The notes under the pieces were generated by a model that did no database searches, was not told the origin of the DNA, and was given only the letters and a program-made list of their open reading frames with translations. This document shows positions 15,372-27,073 of a stretch of DNA of 64,000 bases, piece by piece. The stretch is taken from assembly GCF_011683955.1 (NCBI RefSeq), contig NZ_JAAQPI010000014.1:124001-188000 (forward strand), in the 5' to 3' direction. Origin of the DNA: Pseudomaricurvus alkylphenolicus (GTDB lineage: Bacteria > Pseudomonadota > Gammaproteobacteria > Pseudomonadales > Cellvibrionaceae). Positions within the stretch are counted from its first letter, which is position 1; the number at the start of each line of letters is the position of its first letter. Made by a program: the position numbers and the translations under genes.

Positions 15372-17027
15372 ATGATTGATTTTCAGACCAGCCCCGATAA
15401 CTACAAGCATTGGAAGCTGTCTTTCGATGGCTCCGTAGCCACTCTTACAATGGATGTGGACCCCTCAGCCACTTTGTTTGATGGCTATGAGCTCAAGCTG
15501 AACTCCTATGACTTGGGTGTCGATATTGAGCTTTACGACGCGGTACAGCGCCTGCGCTTCGAGCATCCGGAAGTCAAAACCGTGATCATGAACTCCGCTA
15601 AAGATAAAGTGTTCTGCGCTGGGGCCAATATTCGCATGTTGGGTGGGGCCGCCCATGCCCACAAGGTGAACTTCTGTAAATTTACCAATGAGACCCGCAA
15701 CTCCATTGAAGATGCCAGTGACAATTCTCAGCAGCGTTATCTCTGTGCGGTAAGCGGTACCGCTGCAGGGGGTGGCTACGAGCTGGCCTTGGCCACCGAC
15801 TACATCATGATGGCCGATGACGGTAACTCAGCGGTATCTCTTCCTGAGGTACCTTTACTGGCCGTATTGCCCGGCACCGGTGGTTTGACCCGTGTTGTGG
15901 ACAAACGCAAAGTGCGTCGTGATCACGCCGATGTCTTTTGTACGATCGAAGAGGGGGTTCGTGGTCAGCGCGCAGTGGACTGGCGATTGGTGGACGAAGT
16001 GGTGCCCGGTTCCAAGTTCAATGAGGCTGTACTGGTTCGTGCCCAGGAAATCGCAGCGACCTCGGATCGCCCGGATAATGCCAAGGGCATTACTCTGCCT
16101 GAACTGCAAAAAGATCTGCAGGCTGACAGCTTGACCTATGATTTTGTAGACGTGCAGATTGACCGTAATAACCGTGTCGCCACCGTCACCGTGAAGGCCT
16201 CGGAGACGGCAAATCCGGCCGGTATGTCCGTTGAAGAAGCGGAAAGCCTCGGCGCTGATTTCTGGCCGCTGGCCGCTTGTCGTCAGCTCGATGATGCTAT
16301 CTTGCACCTGCGGTTCAACGAGATGGAAATGGGCACCCTGATCTTTAAGACCGAGGGTGATGCGGACATCGTTGAAGCCTACGACGAGTTTGTCAATAAA
16401 AACCAAAACAACTGGCTGATGCGTGAAATCGCTCTCTACTGGCGTCGTACGCTCAAGCGCGTTGACTTAACTTCGCGCACCTTGTTGGCTTTTGTTGAGC
16501 CCGGCAGTTGTTTTGTGGGCGTACTGGCGGAATTGTTGTTTGCTGTCGATCGCTGCTACATGCTCGAAGGCCAGTTCGAGAATGACAGCCGACCCGCACC
16601 CACGGTTCGCCTGACGGCCTCTAACTTTGGGCCCTACCCAATGTCCAATGGTATCACCCGTTTGCAAACCCGTTTCCTGGGTGAGCCGGAATCCGTCGAT
16701 ACCTGTGAAAATGCCAAGGGACAACGCCTCGACGCCAAGGCTTGTGAAGAGCTTGGGCTGACGACCTACTGCCTGGACTTTATCGATTGGGACGATGAGA
16801 CCCGAGTCTTCCTGGAGGAGCGTGCGAGTTTCTCTCCGGACTGTCTCACCGGTATGGAAGCCAACCTCCGCTTTGCCGGTCCAGAGACCATGGAAACCAA
16901 GATCTTTGGTCGCCTGACAGCCTGGCAGAACTGGATTTTCCAGCGCCCCAATGCGGTAGCGGAAAAGGGCGCTTTGCAGCTGTATGGTACCGGTGCTCGT
17001 CCAGAGTACGACCTCAAACGTGTATAA
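15372..17027 (+). CDS. boxC: 2,3-epoxybenzoyl-CoA dihydrolase BoxC
   Basis: A 551-residue member of the crotonase superfamily, twice the usual crotonase length as expected for BoxC. This enzyme opens the ring of 2,3-epoxybenzoyl-CoA, giving 3,4-dehydroadipyl-CoA semialdehyde and formate. Crotonase motifs DKVFCAGANIRML and GTAAGGGYELALATD are visible in the N-terminal half, with the C-terminal half ending in RPNAVAEKGALQLYGTG. The start at 15372 has GCAGGTGA upstream; the longer frame from 15267 would include the promoter. It is followed after 36 bases by the second boxB. Confidence 0.94.
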   Translation: MIDFQTSPDNYKHWKLSFDGSVATLTMDVDPSATLFDGYELKLNSYDLGVDIELYDAVQRLRFEHPEVKTVIMNSAKDKVFCAGANIRMLGGAAHAHKVNFCKFTNETRNSIEDASDNSQQRYLCAVSGTAAGGGYELALATDYIMMADDGNSAVSLPEVPLLAVLPGTGGLTRVVDKRKVRRDHADVFCTIEEGVRGQRAVDWRLVDEVVPGSKFNEAVLVRAQEIAATSDRPDNAKGITLPELQKDLQADSLTYDFVDVQIDRNNRVATVTVKASETANPAGMSVEEAESLGADFWPLAACRQLDDAILHLRFNEMEMGTLIFKTEGDADIVEAYDEFVNKNQNNWLMREIALYWRRTLKRVDLTSRTLLAFVEPGSCFVGVLAELLFAVDRCYMLEGQFENDSRPAPTVRLTASNFGPYPMSNGITRLQTRFLGEPESVDTCENAKGQRLDAKACEELGLTTYCLDFIDWDDETRVFLEERASFSPDCLTGMEANLRFAGPETMETKIFGRLTAWQNWIFQRPNAVAEKGALQLYGTGARPEYDLKRV

Positions 17028-17063
17028 GCCGACTGACTAAACAGAGAAATTAAGGATTTGGAT

Positions 17064-18521
17064 ATGAGCAGCGTAGAAGATGCCATTGTAGAAGTGAACT
17101 ACGACGAACTGATTCCCAACAACGTAGACCTGGCCAACGATGCCCGACTCAAAAAGGCGCTGGAGAGCTGGCACCCAAAGTATATCGACTGGTGGAATGA
17201 AGCCGGACCGGAAGACACCCAGGAACTGGAAGTGTATTTACGTACTGCCGTCGGGGTTGACCCTAAAGGCTGGGCCAAGTTTGGTCACGTTAAAATGCCA
17301 GAGTACCGCTGGGGTATTCTGTTGGCGCCAAAAGAAGAGGGGCGGACTATCCCCTTTGGTAAACACAAGGGCGAGCCCGCTTGGCAGGAAGTGCCCGGTG
17401 AATACCGAGCTATGCTGCGTCGTTTAATTGTGGTGCAGGGAGATACTGAGCCAGCTTCAGTGGAGCAGCAGCGTTATCTCAGTAAAACCGCGCCTTCGCT
17501 TTATGACATGCGCAACCTGTTTCAGGTCAATGTGGAAGAGGGTCGCCATCTGTGGGCCATGGTCTACCTGCTGGTGAAATACTTTGGCCGTGACGGTCGC
17601 GAAGAAGCCGAAGCCATGCTGGAGCGTCGTTCTGCCAACGAAGATAAGCCGCGTATCCTGGGGGCGTTTAATGAAGAAACGCCCGATTGGCTGTCGTTCT
17701 TTATGTTTACCTATTTCACGGATCGCGACGGAAAAATGCAGTTGGAGTCTCTGGCGCAATCTGGCTTTGATCCTCTGTCTCGCAGCTGCCGTTTTATGCT
17801 GACCGAGGAAGCGCACCATATGTTCGTCGGCGAAACCGGTGTCGGCCGTGTGATTCAGCGTACCTGCGACGCGATGAACGAAGCGGGTATCACTGACGCC
17901 AATGATATCGAAGCGGTTCGCAAGCTGGGTGTCATTGATTTGCCGACGTTGCAAAAGAAAGTCAACTTCCACGCGAGCGTAACCTACGATCTGTTTGGCG
18001 CTGAGGTGTCCACTAATGCGGCGGCAGCGTTTACCGCTGGCATCAAAGGGCGTTTTAACGAGAATAAGCTGGACGATGATCACGTATTGACCGATGCGGT
18101 CTATTCAGTAGATCGTATCGTGGACGGAAAGTTAGTCGTGGAGGAAGAGCCTGCTTTGAATGCTATCAACGGTCGCCTGCTGGATGACTATATCAAGGAT
18201 GCCACCGGGGGTGTTGGACGCTGGAACAAGATCATTCAAAAATCTGGAATTGATTTCGAGCTTAAGCTACCTCACAAGGGCTTTAACCGAAAAATCGGTG
18301 AATTCTCCGAAAATTCTGTAACCCCGACCGGCGAGGTGATCAGTGAAAGTGAATGGTCAAGCAATGAATACGAGTGGCTCTGCTCCGAGGCCGATGGCGA
18401 CTATATCAACTCGCTGATGGTGGCTTGCAGAGAGAAGGGTCAATATGCGGGCTGGATTGCCGAACCTCGTGTTGGTATCAACAATCAGTCCAGTGATTTT
18501 GAGTACGTTAAAATCAACTAA
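17064..18521 (+). CDS. boxB: Benzoyl-CoA 2,3-epoxidase oxygenase subunit BoxB, copy 2
   Basis: A 485-residue BoxB with the same EEGRH and EEAHH diiron segments as copy 1. It lies in the canonical boxC-boxB-boxA order, so it is probably the housekeeping copy. The ATG at 17064 has TAAGGA seven bases upstream; the TTG two codons earlier is unlikely. The proteins share long identical blocks (for example around EVPGEYRA and ETPDWLSFFMFTYFTDRDGK), with divergence at the termini. A terminator follows before boxA. Confidence 0.94.
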   Translation: MSSVEDAIVEVNYDELIPNNVDLANDARLKKALESWHPKYIDWWNEAGPEDTQELEVYLRTAVGVDPKGWAKFGHVKMPEYRWGILLAPKEEGRTIPFGKHKGEPAWQEVPGEYRAMLRRLIVVQGDTEPASVEQQRYLSKTAPSLYDMRNLFQVNVEEGRHLWAMVYLLVKYFGRDGREEAEAMLERRSANEDKPRILGAFNEETPDWLSFFMFTYFTDRDGKMQLESLAQSGFDPLSRSCRFMLTEEAHHMFVGETGVGRVIQRTCDAMNEAGITDANDIEAVRKLGVIDLPTLQKKVNFHASVTYDLFGAEVSTNAAAAFTAGIKGRFNENKLDDDHVLTDAVYSVDRIVDGKLVVEEEPALNAINGRLLDDYIKDATGGVGRWNKIIQKSGIDFELKLPHKGFNRKIGEFSENSVTPTGEVISESEWSSNEYEWLCSEADGDYINSLMVACREKGQYAGWIAEPRVGINNQSSDFEYVKIN

Positions 18522-18623
18522 GCCTGGATAGCGGGTGTCTGCCCAGAAGTAAGCTCTGTGGATGCTTTTGGATGGGCACCAGCTAGTTGAGCCTCCGCTG
18601 CACTGCGGTGTCAATCCGCTTTT

Positions 18624-18668
18624 CCGAAACTGGCAAGGTTCTCTCCAGGGCGCCAGTTTCGGCTTTTT
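18624..18668 (+). terminator. Intrinsic terminator between boxB and boxA
   Basis: CCGAAACTGGC (18624-18634) pairs perfectly with GCCAGTTTCGG (18652-18662), followed by CTTTTT ending at 18668, directly before the boxA ATG. It should reduce boxA mRNA relative to boxC-boxB, or act as an attenuator. Confidence 0.8.
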
Positions 18669-19907
18669 ATGAACTTTCCATGGTTAGCTGCTATGAATTT
18701 AATACGCCAACACCTTATAGATCCAGAGATCTGCATTCGCTGCAATACCTGCGAAGAAACCTGTCCCGTTGATGCCATCACACACGATGATACGAACTAT
18801 GTCGTTGATATGGCCAAGTGCGATATGTGCATGGATTGTATTTCTCCCTGTCCTACGGGGTCGATTGATAACTGGCGTATGGTGAGTGAAGCCTATTCCG
18901 TTGAAGAGCAATTGTCTTGGGAAGAGTTGCCAGACGAAATTGGCCATGGCGAAGTCGCGCAGGAGCCCGTCCAGCAGGAAGCCAACGAACTGGAGGCCAG
19001 CGCCATTTTGGAAGTTGCCCATTCAGGGCAGGGTGGCAAGGTGTTACCCCCTTATTCCGCGGCACACCCATACATTAATCTTTATAACCGTGATAGCCCA
19101 ATTACCGCACGAGTGGCGGGTAACTACCGTATCACCGATACGGATTCTGAATCCGATATCCACCATATTGTTCTGGATTTCGGCGCTCAGACGTTTCCGG
19201 TTCTGGAGGGGCAAAGTATTGGGATCATTCCGCCTGGAGAAGACGATAAAGGTCGCCCCCACCTTGTTCGCTTGTACTCGGTAGCCAGCCCCCGCGACGG
19301 TGAACGTCCTAGCACCAACAATCTGTCGTTAACAGTCAAACGGGTTCAATTTGAAGAAAACGGGGACACCGTGTTGGGTGTGGGTTCCAACTACGTCTGT
19401 GATCTCAAGAAAGGTGATGAAGTGGCTGTGACAGGTCCCTTTGGTTCGACCTTCTTAATGCCCAACCACGCAGAAGCAAACATTATTATGATTTGCACGG
19501 GGACGGGCGCGGCGCCTTTTCGAGCAATGACCGAATATCGCCGCCGGTTTATGCCCGAGACAACTGGCAAGCTCAAGCTCTATTTCGGTGCGCGTACACC
19601 GGGAGAACTGCCGTATTTTGGTCCCCTCAAGAAACTGAGCGACGACTTTATCGATAAACAACTGGTGTTTTCTCGACTGCCGGATCAGCCCAAAGAGTAT
19701 GTGCAGCACCGAATGCTTCAGCAATCTGACGAATTAGCGGCGTTGATGACGTCGGAAGAGACCTATGTATATATCTGCGGCTTAAAGGAGATGGAGCAAG
19801 GCGTCGAGGAGTCCTTCGAGAAAATCTGCAATCAAGGTGGACTGTCGTGGGATGAGATCAAAACCGCCATGAAGAAGTCTGGGCGCTATCACGTGGAAAC
19901 TTATTAA
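18669..19907 (+). CDS. boxA: Benzoyl-CoA 2,3-epoxidase reductase subunit BoxA
   Basis: A 412-residue fusion of a 2x[4Fe-4S] ferredoxin domain (cysteines 22, 25, 28, 32 and 51, 54, 57, 61) and a ferredoxin-NADP-reductase-like module with FAD motif [11 protein letters not shown] and nucleotide motif [13 protein letters not shown]. It passes electrons from NADPH to BoxB. The linker at about residues 75-130 is acidic. The start is uncertain: ATG 18669 abuts the terminator T-run and ATG 18693 begins [12 protein letters not shown], closer to known BoxA N termini; neither has a clear ribosome-binding site. The PaaG-like gene follows after nine bases. Confidence 0.94.
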   Translation: MNFPWLAAMNLIRQHLIDPEICIRCNTCEETCPVDAITHDDTNYVVDMAKCDMCMDCISPCPTGSIDNWRMVSEAYSVEEQLSWEELPDEIGHGEVAQEPVQQEANELEASAILEVAHSGQGGKVLPPYSAAHPYINLYNRDSPITARVAGNYRITDTDSESDIHHIVLDFGAQTFPVLEGQSIGIIPPGEDDKGRPHLVRLYSVASPRDGERPSTNNLSLTVKRVQFEENGDTVLGVGSNYVCDLKKGDEVAVTGPFGSTFLMPNHAEANIIMICTGTGAAPFRAMTEYRRRFMPETTGKLKLYFGARTPGELPYFGPLKKLSDDFIDKQLVFSRLPDQPKEYVQHRMLQQSDELAALMTSEETYVYICGLKEMEQGVEESFEKICNQGGLSWDEIKTAMKKSGRYHVETY

Positions 19908-19916
19908 GATTAGTCT

Positions 19917-20741
19917 ATGCCTTACGACCACAATTACGAAACGATCGATTTCCGCATTGAAGAAGATGTGGCAACTATCGTACTAACGCGGCCGAAACGT
20001 TTTAATAGCTTTACCGAGCAGATGCATATAGAACTGAAGTCCGTATTGAAGCGGATTTCGGCTGACCGACAACTGCGTTGTTTGGTCATTACTGGTTCAG
20101 GACAAGGGTTTTGCACGGGGCAGGATCTCAATGACCGGTACCAATCGGTAGCGCAGGAAAACGCCAATCTAGGGGCTTCTTTAGAGAAGCATTACAACCC
20201 GTTGGTACGATCGCTTAAGTCACTCGATATTCCCGTGATCTGTGCCGTCAATGGCGTAGCTGCCGGGGCAGGCGTCAGTCTGGCGCTCGCTTGCGACATT
20301 GTTATTGCGGCTCAATCGGCTTCTTTTGTCTTTGCCTTCTCCAAGGTAGGATTGGTTCCGGATGCCGGGGCGACCTGGTCTTTGGTAAAGGCGGTTGGTC
20401 TGCCCAGGGCTAATGCGATGGCATTGATGGGGGAGTCGATGCCAGCTTCAGAAGCGCAGAAAATCGGGTTGATTTGGAAATGTGTCGCCGACGAAGATAT
20501 TGAAACGGAGACGGCGTCTGTCGTCGAGCGTCTGAGTTCAAACCCGGCCCAGGGCTTGACGCTTACCAAACGGGCGCTCCAGAAAGCGGCTGACAGCGAA
20601 TTTCACGAACAGCTTACCAACGAGGCGCACTATCAAACCCTTGCTGGCCGTAATCCGGACTATAAGGAAGCGGTATGCGCCTTTGTTGAAAAAAGAACTC
20701 CTGACTTCAGTCATCAGTTTCACGTGCATTGGGGGGAATAA
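19917..20741 (+). CDS. PaaG-like enoyl-CoA isomerase
   Basis: A 274-residue crotonase. GQGFCTGQDLNDR supplies the oxyanion hole, and the segment KVGLVPDAGATW carries the aspartate typical of PaaG, while the two hydratase glutamates are absent. PaaG isomerises 1,2-epoxyphenylacetyl-CoA to an oxepin and also shifts the double bond of 3,4-dehydroadipyl-CoA to the 2,3 position. Since BoxD makes 3,4-dehydroadipyl-CoA, that second activity would join the box pathway to beta-oxidation. It lies nine bases after boxA. Confidence 0.83.
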   Translation: MPYDHNYETIDFRIEEDVATIVLTRPKRFNSFTEQMHIELKSVLKRISADRQLRCLVITGSGQGFCTGQDLNDRYQSVAQENANLGASLEKHYNPLVRSLKSLDIPVICAVNGVAAGAGVSLALACDIVIAAQSASFVFAFSKVGLVPDAGATWSLVKAVGLPRANAMALMGESMPASEAQKIGLIWKCVADEDIETETASVVERLSSNPAQGLTLTKRALQKAADSEFHEQLTNEAHYQTLAGRNPDYKEAVCAFVEKRTPDFSHQFHVHWGE

Positions 20742-20763
20742 TGTTGGAACCGGGATTCGGGTT

Positions 20764-21579
20764 ATGACCATTGCACAAACACTAGACAATGTACAAAGTG
20801 AGACTTCGTTTCTCAAGGTTGACGGGGCTACGCTAGAGGTCAAATCGATAATGGGGCGTAACATCGATGCGCCAACCCTGATATTCTTGCATGAGGGACT
20901 AGGGTGCACAGATCTCTGGCACGATTTTCCGGAAAAGCTCGCCGCCGCAACGGGGTGTTCCGCTTTGTTGTATAGCCGCAAAGGCTATGGTCGTTCAGCT
21001 CCCTGCGATGTGCCTAGACCGCTCAACTATATGCATATCGAAGCCATTGAGGTGTTACCCAAATTACTTAAAGCAGTATCTTTCGATGAGCATATTCTTG
21101 TGGGGCATTCCGACGGAGGTTCCATCGCGCTGATCTATGCCGGGGCTTGCGCAGAGCCGGGGTTAAAGGGTCTAATCACCATGGCACCTCATGTGTTTTG
21201 CGAAGAGCTTACGGTAAATTCGATTGCACAAACCAACAGCGCTTTCGAAGGTGGCAAACTGCGAGAGGGACTCGCGAAATACCATCATGACAACGTTGAC
21301 TGCGCTTTTTGGGGATGGAATAAAGCCTGGTTGGACCCCGAATTCCGCAACTGGAACCTTGAAGAGTTCCTTCCCGGGATTCAAGTGCCTCATCTCTTAC
21401 TGCAAGGCCTGGAAGACCAATATGGGACCGTTGCTCAGGTCGAATCTGTGCAAGCAAATTCCAGTGGGCGTGTTGAAGTGCAAATGCTGGAAGAATGTGG
21501 GCACTCACCCTACAAAGAGCAGGAAGGTCAGACTTTAATCGCAGCAAGACGGTTTATAAATGATATCCTTTCGCTCTGA
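20764..21579 (+). CDS. Alpha/beta-hydrolase
   Basis: A 271-residue alpha/beta-hydrolase with nucleophile elbow GHSDGGS, a likely acid in LEDQYG and the histidine in ECGHSPYKEQ. HEGLGC forms the HG-type oxyanion loop. The ATG at 20764 is used; the frame extends upstream into the PaaG-like gene but without a supported start, and the ribosome-binding site is weak. As part of the boxA downstream unit it may hydrolyse an ester, lactone or thioester intermediate. The substrate is unknown. Confidence 0.8.
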   Translation: MTIAQTLDNVQSETSFLKVDGATLEVKSIMGRNIDAPTLIFLHEGLGCTDLWHDFPEKLAAATGCSALLYSRKGYGRSAPCDVPRPLNYMHIEAIEVLPKLLKAVSFDEHILVGHSDGGSIALIYAGACAEPGLKGLITMAPHVFCEELTVNSIAQTNSAFEGGKLREGLAKYHHDNVDCAFWGWNKAWLDPEFRNWNLEEFLPGIQVPHLLLQGLEDQYGTVAQVESVQANSSGRVEVQMLEECGHSPYKEQEGQTLIAARRFINDILSL

Positions 21580-21602
21580 TATCGAGGTGAGTGGGATGAG
21601 CA

Positions 21603-22211
21603 ATGAACAAAAGACAGTATTGTCTGGATCGCATGTACAGAGTGGTTCGCGATCAAGTGGGCTTTACGAGCGCAGACTGGCGATTATTTGCGCCCTTTTT
21701 GAACATTAGGGAAGTTGATTCGAGGCATATCCTGCAGGCGACGGGGGAGTCAGCGAATAATCACCATTTTGTTGTCCGGGGGCTGGTTCGATTCTTCTAC
21801 ATCACTCAAGAAGGTAAAGAGCTTAACAAGGGTTTTTACGGTGAAGATTATATTGTAGGTAGTCTAAGCTCCGTCATTCTCAATGAACCCAGTCGGTTTT
21901 CCATTGCAACTCTTGAGCCTTGCACCCTGGTAGAGCTACGTTTGGATCAGCTACAGAAGCTGCAAGGCCGCTGTGCCAGTTGGGATCGGTTGTTTGAATA
22001 TTGCTGTCAGATGATGCTGGTACGTAACGAAAGGCGAGAAGCAGAATTACTGACCTTATCGGCGAAGGAGCGATTTCAGCGATTTGTGCACAATTTTCCG
22101 GGTTATATTCAGCGAATTCCTCAATATCATATCGCCACCTACTTGGGTATAACGCCTGAGGCGCTGTCTCGGTTCAAAAAGCAATGGTTGAGTGAGGATC
22201 GAGGAAATTGA
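21603..22211 (+). CDS. Crp/Fnr-family regulator
   Basis: A 202-residue cyclic-nucleotide-binding-fold protein (about residues 20-130) with a C-terminal winged helix whose recognition segment is IATYLGITPEALSRFKKQW. The cNMP-binding arginine motif is not evident, so the ligand may differ. This recognition segment resembles the many Crp-like regulators of Bacteroidota rather than E. coli Crp. It follows the alpha/beta-hydrolase by 23 bases, so it is likely co-transcribed with the end of the box locus. Confidence 0.82.
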   Translation: MNKRQYCLDRMYRVVRDQVGFTSADWRLFAPFLNIREVDSRHILQATGESANNHHFVVRGLVRFFYITQEGKELNKGFYGEDYIVGSLSSVILNEPSRFSIATLEPCTLVELRLDQLQKLQGRCASWDRLFEYCCQMMLVRNERREAELLTLSAKERFQRFVHNFPGYIQRIPQYHIATYLGITPEALSRFKKQWLSEDRGN

Positions 22212-22266
22212 CCTAGTTTAATGACACTCCTTCGCCAGATTACTAGTCTAGTGACCTTGTATCTAA

Positions 22267-24351
<2,085 letters not shown>

Positions 24352-24495
24352 TCACTGATTGATTTTGCTTGAATGGCATAGTTTCTCCCAGTTGATTATT
24401 CCATATTCACGGTTAACGCCCTTCATAAGAAAATTTGTTTCCGAGGGGCTGCTGTAGATGAGCGCTATTTCACTTGAAGGCAGGTGTTTTTTCGG

Positions 24496-25033
24496 TCAGT
24501 CATCGCGAGGCTGACTGCAATGCTCCATCAGCAACGCTTTAAGCCACTGATGGGCCGGATCACGATCCTTGCTATTATGCCAGGCTAGGCTCAAATTCAG
24601 TAATATGGGCAGGGGGCCTTCTTCTACAATGGCGATAGGCATATAACGTTGCATATAGCGGGCGATCTTACGAGGCAGTATAGCAGCACACCCTGTTTCT
24701 ATAGCGACCACCGGCAGCAGGCTGAATTGTTGTATTTGCATGACCGGTTTGTGGCCCTGTGGGCTCTTACCACTAAGCGTGTTGAGTAGATTGTTATCGA
24801 CCGGAACCATTGCTGGGTAGTAAGTGATGTAGTCCTCCGCCAGCAGTTCTTCCCGTGAAGGATTTTTATTGGATGCCAAGGGATGCTCTTTGGACACTAC
24901 AGTCACAAAATCGTCCTGAATAAACGGTGTCGAACTCAGCGTTGGGTGGGCACCGGCACTGAATACAGTCTCCGGGACAATAAAAAAATCGGCGCGGTTC
25001 AATTCAGGGTTCCACCCCAAAAGCCTGATCCCG
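24496..25033 (-). pseudogene. LysR-family regulator remnant (effector domain only), cut by an insertion
   Basis: About 178 residues of a LysR substrate-binding domain (DDFVTVVSKEHPLASN, VVAIETGCAAILPRKIARY) continue to the left end of the inserted element at 25034. The N-terminal helix-turn-helix is absent. No matching N-terminal fragment is visible on the other side of the element, so flanking DNA has been lost or rearranged. It may once have regulated the adjacent FadH-like gene, which faces the opposite way. Confidence 0.75.
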
Positions 25034-26704
25034 TTCAAAAATTGGACAGGCTGACCGATTTGCAGTCGGTATCCATGAGGTAAAATGCTAGATTGTTATC
25101 CTGATTAACGGAACAACCGACTGTGAATATTGCTCTCTCCTCAATGGCCCTCGCGAGTGCCAAACCGATGCCTTCGAACCAAAAGAAGCGCGTTGCACTC
25201 GATGCGATTGGCGGCGAAAAAACTATAACGCACATTGCCCGGGAGAATAACACCAGTCGCAAGTTCGTTCGTCGACAGGCCCGGATTCTGCAAACGGCAC
25301 TGGATAAGGAATTCACGTCAGTAAGTAGGTCTCCCGACGACGTCATATACCATTTGCCCGTCACTAAACACTGGATAGAGCAGCTGGTGTTATCATTGAT
25401 GTTGGTTGCTCACGCTTCCTATCGCAATATCATGACGATATTGAAGGATGTGCTGGACTACAACCTGTCGTTGGGTTCAATCCACAATATTTTCCGCAGC
25501 GCGGTCGAGAAAGCCAAGGAGATTCATGTAGCAGAAAACCTATCCGGTATCGAGGTCACCGCCAATGACGAGTTGTTTCACCGCAATAAGCCCATCTTGT
25601 CAGGCATCGACAGTCGATCACTCTACTGTTACTTGCTATCAGCAGAAGACCGCCGAGATGAAGAAACCTGGGCTATTCACTTATTGGATGCGCAAGACAA
25701 AGGGCTATGTCCGTACAGAACAATTGGCGACGATGCCAGCGGGCTGGTGTCAGGCCACTCTATGGTGTTTCCGTACACTGATTTCGAATATGACAATTTC
25801 CATCTTTCCCGGGCACTGAAGGATCTTCGACGATATTACCGCAATCGATTGAAGTCTACGATTACTGAGCGAAACGCTTGTGAGGCCATGACGCGAAAGA
25901 GAGTTGGAGACCTGGATTGTGTTGATAAAGCACTGTTAGCACGGTCGGAAGAAAAGAGAATTCGACATATTTCTTCAACAATAGATACTTTAGTAAGCTG
26001 GTTGGAGCACGATATTCTGAACAAGGCAGGACCAACACCCGATGATCGTCGCGAGCTGTACGATTTCGTGGTTCTGGAATTCAGAAATCTTGAAAAGATT
26101 GAGACACACCGAATCAAGTCCGTTCGCATCACTCTCGAAAACAAGCGCGACGTGGTGCTACGTTTCAGTGATGCACTGGCTGAAAAGTTCGAAAAGATCA
26201 GTCAACGATATAACCTTCCGATCGAGATCGTATGGGCGATGTGCCGTTTGCAGCGATGTGATGCCGGTGGCGATCAGTACTTCTTCCGGTCGTTGCCGCT
26301 CCAGGAATCGTTGAGAGATCGTTATGACGATATCGAAGAAGCGGTGATAGAGTCCATGGACAAGACAGAAAGAACCAGCTCCATGGTGGAAAACCTCAAC
26401 GGTCGGGTGCGAGTCCACATCAGACATCGTCAGGAAATCGGTTCGGGTTATCTGGACTTGTTGCGATTCTTTATGAACCACAGTCCGCTTGTTCGCAGCG
26501 CCAGAGTCGAGAGACAAGGTAAGTCACCGGCTGAGATCCTGTCGGGTAAGCCTCACCGGCATTGGCTCGAGATGTTGGGTTACCAGCGGTTTCATCGCGT
26601 CGCTTAAACTGAACTATTGATCAAGATTTATAGGCACTGATGCCCAGGCCGGCGGAGGTGGGTAAAAACTCGTCAATTGGAACCCAAAACCCCTGGTTTT
26701 TGAA
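25034..26704 (+). mobile_element. Insertion element with DDE-type transposase
   Basis: A 1.67-kb unit. Short terminal inverted repeats TTCAAAAA (25034-25041) and TTTTTGAA (26697-26704) enclose one transposase gene, and the flanks read CCG on both sides (25031-25033, 26705-26707), a possible 3-bp target duplication. The inserted DNA interrupts a LysR gene. The ends are short and the assignment of exact boundaries is tentative. Confidence 0.55.
25123..26607 (+). CDS. DDE-type transposase, IS family not identified
   Basis: A 494-residue protein with an N-terminal helix-turn-helix-like segment (KTITHIARENNTSRKFVRRQ), a first acidic region around GIDSRSLYCY, a second at TIGDDASGLVSGH and a C-terminal glutamate in SSMVENLNGRVR, consistent with an RNase H-fold transposase. 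The end GKSPAEILSGKPHRHWLEMLG resembles C termini of IS transposases. I do not recognise the IS family. A decayed relative of the segment LRFSDALAEKFEKISQRYNL lies at 29277-29372. It disrupts the LysR gene at its left. Confidence 0.75.
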   Translation: MNIALSSMALASAKPMPSNQKKRVALDAIGGEKTITHIARENNTSRKFVRRQARILQTALDKEFTSVSRSPDDVIYHLPVTKHWIEQLVLSLMLVAHASYRNIMTILKDVLDYNLSLGSIHNIFRSAVEKAKEIHVAENLSGIEVTANDELFHRNKPILSGIDSRSLYCYLLSAEDRRDEETWAIHLLDAQDKGLCPYRTIGDDASGLVSGHSMVFPYTDFEYDNFHLSRALKDLRRYYRNRLKSTITERNACEAMTRKRVGDLDCVDKALLARSEEKRIRHISSTIDTLVSWLEHDILNKAGPTPDDRRELYDFVVLEFRNLEKIETHRIKSVRITLENKRDVVLRFSDALAEKFEKISQRYNLPIEIVWAMCRLQRCDAGGDQYFFRSLPLQESLRDRYDDIEEAVIESMDKTERTSSMVENLNGRVRVHIRHRQEIGSGYLDLLRFFMNHSPLVRSARVERQGKSPAEILSGKPHRHWLEMLGYQRFHRVA

Positions 26705-26901
26705 CCGTGCCAATCATCACGATTTCACCCTCTAAATCATCAACATAGTCGATACTCTGTCAACTATATGGCGTTGAAATACGGAATATGATATTTGGTA
26801 TTAAGTACCTCAATAATTTGATTGGGCAAAATCATCGATAAATCAAGCGAATTACGAAGCCGATTCTTGGGTTCAAGAATTTCTTTTCTGCAGAGTGAAC
26901 T

Positions 26902-27006
26902 TTAGCTGGTATTGAGGTGGTCCGTAGGATCAAGAAGCATCAGATGAAAAACAGGCGGGAGTATCACAAAACTCCCGTCGAGTCGTTCTATAGTCTGTCA
27001 CTCTAG
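26902..27006 (+). pseudogene. IS6-like transposase C-terminal remnant
   Basis: A short frame reads LAGIEVVRRIKKHQMKN and, after a few residues, KTPVESFYSLSL then a stop, resembling the C-terminal end of IS6-type transposases (T-L-x-G-I-E-x-x-x-M-I-R-K). A related remnant in the same orientation lies at 51636-51785. The rest of the 466-base stretch 26608-27073 contains no gene I can support. Confidence 0.5.
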
Positions 27007-27073
27007 AGTTTAAGATAGATTGGGTATGTCTCGCCTCGGGGAAAGGCTGCAACAAAACCGATAAAAGACTGGC

